25,394 nt of DNA from Nemertoderma westbladi (Eukaryota; Xenacoelomorpha; Nemertodermatida; Nemertodermatidae). The translations under genes were made by a program, and so were the position numbers. Under the pieces are notes generated by a model that was not told the DNA's origin, ran no database searches, and saw only the letters and a list, made by a program, of their open reading frames with translations. Within the stretch, counting starts at the first letter, position 1. The number at the start of each line of letters is the position of its first letter. This document shows, piece after piece, positions 18,081 to 25,394 of this stretch. The stretch lies in NCBI GenBank assembly GCA_032718475.1, contig JAUCBJ010005939.1:1-25394 (forward strand), written 5' to 3'.

Positions 18081-21000
18081 TGTAATACTTTTTTCTTTGA
18101 TCCAGTTAGCTATCGGTTATTGTTTGTATTACATTTTTCTTTGATCCAGTTAGCTGTATGTTATTGTTTGTATTACTTTTTTTTTGATCCAGTTAGCTGT
18201 CTGTTATTGTTTGTATTACTTTTTCTTTGATCCAGTTAGCTGTCTGTTATTGTTTGTATTACTTTTTTTTTGATCCAGTTAGCTGTCTGTTATTGTTTGT
18301 ATTACTTTTTCTTTGATCCAGTTAGCTGTCTGTTATTGTTTGTATTACTTTTTCTTTGATCCAGTTAGCTGTCTGTTATTGTTTGTATTACTTTTTTTTT
18401 GATCCAGTTAGCTGTATGTTATTGTTTGTATTACTTTTTTTTTGATCCAGTTAGCTGTCTATTATTGTTTGTATTACTTTTTCTTTGATCCAGTTAGCTG
18501 TCTGTTATTGTTTGTATTACTTTTTCTTTGATCCAGTTAGCTGTCTGTTATTGTTTGTATTACTTTTTCTTTGATCCAGTTAGCTGTCTGTTATTGTTTG
18601 TATTACTTTTTCTTTGATCCAGTTAGCTGTCTGTTATGGTTTGTATTTACTGTTTTTTGATCCAGTTAGCTATCTGTTATTGTTTGTATTACTTTTTCTT
18701 TGATCCAGTTAGCTGTCTGTTATTGTTTGTATTACTTTTTATTTGATCCAGTTAGCTATCTGTTATTGTTTGTATTACTTTTTTATTTGATCCAGTTAGC
18801 TATCAGTTATTGTTTGTATTACTTTTTATTTGATCCAGTTAGCTATCTGTTATTGTTTGTATTACTTTTTTATTTGATCCAGTTAGCTATCAGTTATTGT
18901 TTGTATTACTTTTTCTTTGATCCAGTTAGCTATCGGTTATTGTTTGTATTACTTTTTTTTTGATCCAGTTAGCTGTATGTTATTGTTTGTATTACTTTTT
19001 TTTTGATCCAGTTAGCTGTCTATTATTGTTTGTATTACTTTTTCTTTGATCCAGTTAGCTGTCTGTTATTGTTTGTATTACTTTTTCTTTGATCCAGTTA
19101 GCTGTCTGTTATTGTTTGTATTACTTTTTCTTTGATCCAGTTAGCTGTCTGTTATTGTTTGTATTACTTTTTCTTTGATCCAGTTAGCTATCTGTAATGG
19201 TTTGTATTTACTGTTTTTTGATCCAGTTAGCTATCTGTTATTGTTTGTATTACTTTTTCTTTGATCCAGTTAGCTGTCTGTTATTGTTTGTATTACTTTT
19301 TCTTTGATCCAGTTAGCTGTCTGTTATGGTTTGTATTTACTGTTTTTTGATCCAGTTAGCTATCTGTTATTGTTTGTATTACTTTTTCTTTGATCCAGTT
19401 AGCTGTCTGTTATTGTTTGTATTACTTTTTATTTGATCCAGTTAGCTATCTGTTATTGTTTGTATTACTTTTTTATTTGATCCAGTTAGCTATCAGTTAT
19501 TGTTTGTATTACTTTTTCTTTGATCCAGTTAGCTATCGGTTATTGTTTGTATTACTTTTTCTTTGATCCAGTTAGCTGTCTGTTATTGTTTGTATTACTT
19601 TTTCTTTGATCCAGTTAGCTGTCTGTTATTGTTTGTATTACTTTTTTTTTGATCCAGTTAGCTATCTGTTATTGTTTGTATTACTTTTTCTTTGATCCAG
19701 TTAGCTGTCTGTTATTGTTTGTATTACTTTTTATTTGATCCAGTTAGCTATCTGTTATTGTTTGTATTACTTTTTTATTTGATCCAGTTAGCTGTCTGTT
19801 ATTGTTTGTATTACTTTTTCTTTGATCCAGTTAGCTGTCGGTTATTGTTTGTATTACTTTTTCTTTGATCCAGTTAGCTGTCTGTTATTGTTTGTATTAC
19901 TTTTTCTTTGATCCAGTTAGCTGTCTGTTATTGTTTGTATTACTTTTTTTTTGATCCAGTTAGCTGTCTGTTATTGTTTGTATTACTTTTTCTTTGATCC
20001 AGTTAGCTGTCTGTTATTGTTTGTATTACTTTTTCTTTGATCCAGTTAGCTGTCTGTTATTGTTTGTATTACTTTTTCTTTGATCCAGTTAGCTGTCTGT
20101 TATTGTTTGTATTACTTTTTCTTTGATCCAGTTAGCTGTCTGTTATTGTTTGTATTACTTTTTCTTTGATCCAGTTAGCTATCTGTTATGGTTTGTATTT
20201 ACTGTTTTTTGATCCAGTTAGCTATCTGTTATTGTTTGTATTACTTTTTCTTTGATCCAGTTAGCTGTCTGTTATTGTTTGTATTACTTTTTCTTTGATC
20301 CAGTTAGCTGTCTGTTATGGTTTGTATTTACTGTTTTTTGATCCAGTTAGCTGTCTGTTATTGTTTGTATTACTTTTTCTTTGATCCAGTTAGCTGTCTG
20401 TTATTGTTTGTATTACTTTTTCTTTGATCCAGTTAGCTATCTGTTATTGTTTCTATTACTTTTTTATTTGATCCAGTTAGCTATCAGTTATTGTTTGTAT
20501 TACTTTTTCTTTGATCCAGTTAGCTGTCTGTTATTGTTTGTATTACTTTTTCTTTGATCCAGTTAGCTGTCTGTTATGGTTTGTATTTACTGTTTTTTGA
20601 TCCAGTTAGCTGTCTGTTATTGTTTGTATTACTTTTTCTTTGATCCAGTTAGCTGTCTGTTATTGTTTGTATTACTTTTTCTTTGATCCAGTTAGCTGTC
20701 TGTTATTGTTTGTATTACTTTTTCTTTGATCCAGTTAGCTGTCTGTTATGGTTTGTATTTACTGTTTTTTGATCCAGTTAGCTGTCTGTTATTGTTTGTA
20801 TTACTTTTTCTTTGATCCAGTTAGCTGTCTGTTATGGTTTGTATTTACTGTTTTTTGATCCAGTTAGCTGTCTGTTATTGTTTGTATTACTTTTTCTTTG
20901 ATCCAGTTAGCTGTCTGTTATTGTTTGTATTACTTTTTCTTTGATCCAGTTAGCTGTCTGTTATGGTTTGTATTTACTGTTTTTTGATCCAGTTAGCTGT

Positions 21001-21100
21001 CTGTTATTGTTTGTATTACTTTTTCTTTGATCCAGTTAGCTGTCTGTTATTGTTTGTATTACTTTTTCTTTGATCCAGTTAGCTGTCTGTTATGGTTTTT
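18081..21100. repeat. 43-bp minisatellite, about 70 copies
   Basis: The unit is ctttgatccagttagctgtc plus tgttattgtttgtattactt plus ttt. Variants include tatctg, tatcgg, tatcag and tgtatg after gttagc, and a unit with ttatggtttgtatttactg. Clusters of variants recur; for example the run tgtctg / tatctg / tatcag with tttattt linkers appears near 18715 and again near 19405. Open frames through it resemble a membrane protein only because of the T-rich unit. It ends 40 bases before the start codon of the acetyltransferase gene. Confidence 0.95.
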
Positions 21101-21139
21101 ATTAGTGATCATATCATATTCATTGCGTTCTGGAATACA

Positions 21140-21242
21140 ATGGATATAAAATATCGAGTAGCAACAATGAACGATGTTGAAGAGATTTTAGAGTTAATGA
21201 AGAATTCATTTGTTACAGAAGAGCCATTGTGTCGCAGTGTAG
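21140..21242 (+). CDS. GNAT acetyltransferase (AANAT-like), exon 1
   Basis: First coding exon of a GCN5-related N-acetyltransferase. Thirty-four codons plus one base give IKYRVATMNDVEEILELMKN and then FVTEEPLCRSV. This is the N-terminal strand-helix of arylalkylamine/dopamine N-acetyltransferase-like proteins, which keep the EPL motif. The donor is G|GTACTG at 21243. I start at ATG 21140 because the family begins close to the YRVAT strand. An in-frame ATG at 21092 is also open, but the 16 extra residues lie in repeat-derived sequence. Only about 40 bases separate this ATG from the 43-bp minisatellite, so the promoter or 5' untranslated region must lie in or beyond the array. Confidence 0.75.
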
Positions 21243-21452
21243 GTACTGAATTATTTATTGTATTATATAAGTGCGCCCTCAAGCGATACGAAAACGCACA
21301 ATTAAAAACATGACAACAATTGTGCTTCCCTTAGTTATATAAAACTAAGTATTAATTGTTATTGTCTAATTATCTGTGTAGTGATATCTCATCGAATGAT
21401 TTCTATTATGCTATAAATAATTTATATATTTTTAAATTATTATTTGTTTAAG

Positions 21453-21994
21453 ATTTTACCATGGAAACCACCGATGAATTCGAGCCAATCAGGAGGACTA
21501 CTGAGGATTCAGTGCTAAGCAACTTATCACTGGTTGCCATAGACACGGATAAAAATAAAATAATTGGTTTCCGATTGTCGGGTTCGGTGGAGAAGAATGA
21601 AAAGAAATCTGAAGACGACGGTCCTCCTATACCGGATAACTTGGCGCAAATCTACGAATTATTCGCGTTTATGCGGAAAGATATCAACTTCTTCGAGCGA
21701 TTCGGGGTCGATAAAATATTAACTTTCTTTGCGTTGAACGTCGATTCAGGTTACTCTGGGAGGGGGGTGGGGACCTCGTTGTCTAGTAAGTCTATGGAGT
21801 TGGGGAGGGAGGCTGGGTGTGGCGCCGTAACTGTCGAGGCGTCTGGAATCGGCTCCCAAAGGATTTACGAGAAACTGGAATTCGAAGTTTTTAAGGAAGT
21901 TGTATATGAAGATTATAGAGGGGCGGACGGGGAGGTCATATTTGGGAAAACTGGGGAGAATTTGGTGTGGAAATTATTGGGGAAACGTTTGTGA
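21453..21994 (+). CDS. GNAT acetyltransferase (AANAT-like), exon 2
   Basis: Acceptor ttgtttaag, then coding to TGA at 21992. Joined to exon 1 (phase 1) the product is 214 residues, the usual size for AANAT-like enzymes, which transfer acetyl from acetyl-CoA to amines such as arylalkylamines. The junction reads PLCRSVDFTMETTDEF. Landmarks: LSLVAIDTDKNKIIGFRLSG (two strands), LAQIYELFAF, LTFFALNVDSGYSGRGVGT with the acetyl-CoA pyrophosphate loop around residues 133-142, LGREAGCGAVTVEASG, and SQRIYEKLEFEVFKEVVYED, the C-terminal strands. The substrate cannot be told from sequence. The gene looks intact. An internal ATG at 21461 could be mistaken for the start, but it would drop the N-terminal strand. 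Confidence 0.87.
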
Positions 21995-22089
21995 ATGTTG
22001 GTAACTGGAAATATATTTGTATTGAGAGGCGAACAATATTTCATGGGTGGGATGTAGAGAAGGTGGATAAGTTGTAGAGAATTTATAGA

Positions 22090-22108
22090 CCCCCCCCCCC
22101 CCCCCCCC
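22090..22108 (+). repeat. poly(C) tract, 19 bases
   Basis: A C19 run about 100 bases after the acetyltransferase stop, probably in its 3' untranslated or flanking region. I see no AATAAA between the stop and this tract. Confidence 0.95.
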
Positions 22109-22149
22109 TTCTCATGCGACAGTACCACTATACAAGTTGAGGGCCACGT

Positions 22150-23640
22150 TCATGCATTATGCATGCATTGTACTAACATTGCTCTGCATTATACATGCAT
22201 ACTAACATTGCCTTGCATTATACGCATTGTACTAATATTGCCCTGCATTATACATGCATACTAACATTGCCTTGCATTATACGCATTGTACTAACATTGC
22301 CTTGCATTATACGCATTGTACTAACATTGCCCTGCATTATATATGCATACTAACATTGCCTTGCATTATACGCATTGTACTAACATTGCCCTGCATTATA
22401 CATGCATACTAACATTGCCTTGCATTTGCATTATACACATTGTACTAACATTGCCTTGCATTATACGCATTGCACTAAAATTGCCCTGCATTATATATGC
22501 ATACTAACATTGCCTTGCATTATACGCATTGTACTAACATTGCCCTGCATTATATATGCATACTAACATTGCCTTGCATTATACATGCATACTAACATTG
22601 CCTTGCATTATACGCATTGTACTAACATTGCCCTGCATTATATATGCATACTAACATTGCCTTGCATTATACGCATTGTACTAACATTGCCCTGCATTAT
22701 ATATGCATACTAACATTGCCTTGCATTATACGCATTGTACTAACATTGCCCTGCATTATATATGCATACTAACATTGCCTTGCATTATACGCATTGTACT
22801 AACATTGCCCTGCATTATATATGCATACTAACATTGCCTTGCATTATACATGCATACTAACATTGCCTTGCATTATACGCATTGTACTAACATTGCCCTG
22901 CATTATATATGCATACTAACATTGCCTTGCATTATACGTATTGTACTAACATTGCCCTGCATTATACATGCATACTAACATTGCCTTGCATTATACGCAT
23001 TGTACTAACATTGCCTTGCATTATACATGCATACTAACATTGCCTTGCATTATACGCATTGTACTAACATTGCCCTGCATTATATATGCATACTAACATT
23101 GCCTTGCATTATACGCATTGTACTAACATTGCCCTGCATTATATATGCATACTAACATTGCCTTGCATTATACGCATTGTACTAACATTGCCCTGCATTA
23201 TATATGCATACTAACATTGCCTTGCATTATACATGCATACTAACATTGCCTTGCATTATACGCATTGTACTAACATTGCCCTGCATTATATATGCATACT
23301 AACATTGCCTTGCATTATACGTATTGTACTAACATTGCCCTGCATTATACATGCATACTAACATTGCCTTGCATTATACGCATTGTACTAACATTGCCCT
23401 GCATTATATATGCATACTAACATTGCCTTGCATTATACGCATTGTACTAACATTGCCCTGCATTATACATGCATACTAACATTGCCTTGCATTTGCATTA
23501 TACACATTGTACTAACATTGCCTTGCATTATACGCATTGCACTAAAATTGCCCTGCATTATACATGCATACTAACATTGCCTTGCATTATACATACATAC
23601 TAACATTGCCCTGCATTATACATATATGCATTGTACTGAC
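22150..23640. repeat. 59-bp dimeric minisatellite with higher-order duplication
   Basis: Built of two related monomers, actaacattgccctgcatta plus tatatgcat and actaacattgccttgcatta plus tacgcattgt. Together they make a 59-bp dimer repeated about 25 times. A rare variant string (tgcatttgcattatacacat followed by gcactaaaattg) occurs at 22421 and again at 23488, 1067 bp apart, so a block of about 18 dimers has been duplicated. The unit is full of atgcat palindromes. Copies degrade after about 23580. Confidence 0.93.
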
Positions 23641-23818
23641 TGATATTGCTCTGCATTATACATCTGCATCATAAATGCATTGCACTTGCATAATTGTACA
23701 TATATGGCATGTGCACTATCTAATTTTAGTCTGCCACCTAATGTATTTCCCCTCTTTCTCTTATATTTAATATGGAATACTAGCGATCACACCTCCCTCC
23801 CCCTTCTCACGATATATA

Positions 23819-23949
23819 CCTCGCTCTGGACTACTGTACCGGTCGGTACTACTGTAGGGAGATGTAACAGCGGGTGACACTGCCCTCGCTCTGGACTACT
23901 GTACCGGTCGGTACTACTGTAGGGAGATGTAACAGCGGGTGACACTGCC
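23819..23949. repeat. exact 65-bp direct duplication
   Basis: Two identical copies from cctcgctctgg to gacactgc, at 23819 and 23884. Each contains the short inverted repeat gtaccg-gt-cggtac. Recent tandem duplication; no coding content. Confidence 0.9.
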
Positions 23950-24574
23950 TTCTTATCCCATGTAAATCACTCTCAGGCAATGCGAGATTGCGTCTCTAGC
24001 CGAATGAATCAATCGCCTTTCCTACTACACCCCGCCCAAGTACGTATTATTCTGTTGCATATCCCAACAACCTGCCTCCCTAGGCCGACATGCTAACTCC
24101 GCATAATTTAAAGCCAGTCCGATAGAATAGCCGCTAGCAATATATCAATCATTGATAAAACCTATGAATTGTTAATAAAGTGCATAGCTTTACTGCTGTC
24201 ATATCATACATGAAGTATTTATTTTGACAATATTATATTTAAATTTATATTATAAGTGTGTAGGAAGGAGTCTACTATGTGCTAAGTAAATAATTCTCAT
24301 TATGTTAACATTCTGCTAATATTTAAAACCATTATTAGGATTACAATAAAAATTGAAAATTAATGTAATTTTCCAGTATAAATATTGCATTGTGAATTTT
24401 TCCGTTGAAATGTGAAGTAATTTTAAACTCAAACATTATAATTATATTAATAATAATGTACCCACCCTCCTGTGGTAAATTGTAACTGTATATATAATTA
24501 TGTATAGTTATATAAGATAACAAATATATAAATTCATTTATTATTGCCGGAGTGGGGCTGAAAAAGTAGAGACA
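23950..24574. other. AT-rich stretch without genes
   Basis: I see no gene, RNA or repeat array here. The only open frame (minus strand, about 24341-24523) is low-complexity and unsupported. Confidence 0.5.
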
Positions 24575-24757
24575 GGGGGGAAACTGGACGCAAATCCCGC
24601 CTTGGCGAATTAATATCCCGCCTCAATGTAAATTCTCAATTTAGGAAGGAGCACGTTACAGTGCCACGTTATTTTAACCAAAACAATAAACTAAACAATA
24701 TAACAGGTTACAGTTTTATTTTTGAGAGTAATCAGCTGTTATTTGCGTCCAATTTCT
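24575..24757 (-). mobile_element. MITE copy B, inverted relative to copy A
   Basis: The reverse complement matches 15659-15839 along its length. It begins ggggggaaactggacgcaaa and ends atttgcgtccaatttct on the plus strand, showing the terminal inverted repeats. It carries the internal landmarks cttggcgaattaatatcccg and gagagtaatcagctgttatt. The inner left region differs by indels, for example an added gcacgttacagtgccacgt segment. Confidence 0.7.
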
Positions 24758-24764
24758 AATGGCA

Positions 24765-25020
24765 TTGTAGAGGGTGTCGCAGCGGTAAGCGCAGTAACTG
24801 CATACACACTGTGGTGTGTGTAGGGAAAGGCTGGCGGTTGAAGCATAATTTATAATGTAACCCATGGGCCGTTGTACTCATTATCCTATTAGAGGGGCTG
24901 AGCACAGTGACTGCATTGGTATTGGCGGTTTGGAGGTCCGGATGATGTAAATTGCGGACATCAGGTAGTATATCCAGGTCTTTTACTTGAGTCGATAGCG
25001 GCTAGTTTACAGCATCAGGT
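24765..25020. other. no gene; possible tRNA-like SINE remnant
   Basis: Two loosely similar segments (gcgcagtaactgcat at about 24790 and gcacagtgactgcattgg at about 24901) are each followed by tggcggtt. This is faintly like Pol III box sequences of tRNA-derived SINEs. It is too weak to call; nothing else is visible. Confidence 0.2.
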
Positions 25021-25032
25021 GTGACGGGATCT

Positions 25033-25255
25033 TGGTTGGCGTGGAATCCCGACCGGGTTGGCGGGAATCCCGACCGGGTTGGCGGGAATCCCGACCGGGT
25101 TGGCGTGGAATCCCGACCGGGTTGGCGGGAATCCCGACCGGGTTGGCGTGGAATCCCGACCGGGTTGGCGTGGAATCCCGACCGGGTTGGCGTGGAATCC
25201 CGACCGGGTTGGCGTGGAATCCCGACCGGGTTGGCGTGGAATCCCGACCAGGTTG
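25033..25255. repeat. 21-22 bp minisatellite, 10 copies
   Basis: The unit is gtggaatcccgaccgggttggc (22 bp) or the 21-bp form with gcgggaatccc. The last copy has gaccagg. Open frames on both strands come only from the repeat. The core tggaatcccg-ccgggt is shared with the 56-bp array at 14.4-15.2 kb. Confidence 0.95.
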
Positions 25256-25394
25256 ACCATCACTTAATTAATTGCCAACTGAGTAAGAATGCACGTGAAC
25301 GTTAATATATATGTAAAAGGGAGAAAATACATTGCCCTTAGGCTAACACGTTTTATTGGCCTTCAATCGGCAATTCATACACTCCCAACCTGCC

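Noticed and set aside
18700-18963. Open frame resembling a multi-span membrane protein (LLFVLLFYLIQ-type text)
   Set aside because: It is only the T-rich 43-bp repeat translated; the unit is not a multiple of three and the frame closes by chance.
24765-24950. tRNA gene or SINE
   Set aside because: The A-box and B-box likenesses are weak and no cloverleaf can be drawn by eye.
25015-25305. Four overlapping open frames on both strands with GNPDRVG/GIPTGLA repeats
   Set aside because: Product of the 21-22 bp minisatellite; no support for coding.

Overview
The window reads as nuclear DNA of an invertebrate animal. It has spliced genes with consensus GT/AG introns, an animal-type cytosolic methionyl-tRNA synthetase (GST-like N-terminus, WHEP C-terminus), relics of non-LTR retrotransposons, and a very high load of tandem repeats. 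Roughly 9 kb of the 25.4 kb is minisatellite. I cannot name the species. A lineage with spliced-leader trans-splicing, such as a tunicate, is an attractive guess because of the gene arrangement described next, but that is inference.

Central locus (2.2-14.2 kb, + strand). Three exons (2285-2374, 2596-2751, 11174-11332) encode an NTF2-like mRNA-export cofactor of the NXT1/p15 family. The last exon ends in TGA, and only six bases later, in the same reading frame, the ATG of an uninterrupted 896-codon methionyl-tRNA synthetase gene begins (11339-14029). The two genes therefore share one exon-like block with no intergenic space. An AG preceded by a pyrimidine-rich stretch overlaps the upstream stop codon, which looks like a trans-splice acceptor in a zero-gap operon. 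Stop-codon readthrough and reinitiation are the alternatives. This is the most interesting feature of the window.

The 8.4-kb intron between NXT exons 2 and 3 holds a 38-bp minisatellite (2928-5678), a 30-bp repeat that is open in frame (5690-6300), a decayed Ulp1/SENP-like (C48) cysteine-peptidase fragment (6626-7849), a 153-bp tandem duplication, and the 5' part of a dead LINE (ORF1 plus the start of an APE-type endonuclease, about 9300-10607). A minus-strand reverse-transcriptase tail relic lies upstream at 1631-1905.

Downstream of the synthetase come a 56-bp minisatellite built as two 8-unit blocks, a possible small two-exon gene (15371-15511), one of two inverted copies of a MITE (15659-15839; the other at 24575-24757), a foldback element (16755-17090), a diverged 160-bp repeat, and a 3-kb 43-bp array that abuts the first exon of a two-exon GNAT acetyltransferase gene (AANAT-like, 21140-21994). 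After that gene lie a 59-bp dimeric array, a 65-bp duplication, unremarkable AT-rich DNA and a terminal 22-bp array.

The export factor and the synthetase are unrelated housekeeping functions. Their coupling, if real, is about co-transcription rather than a shared pathway.
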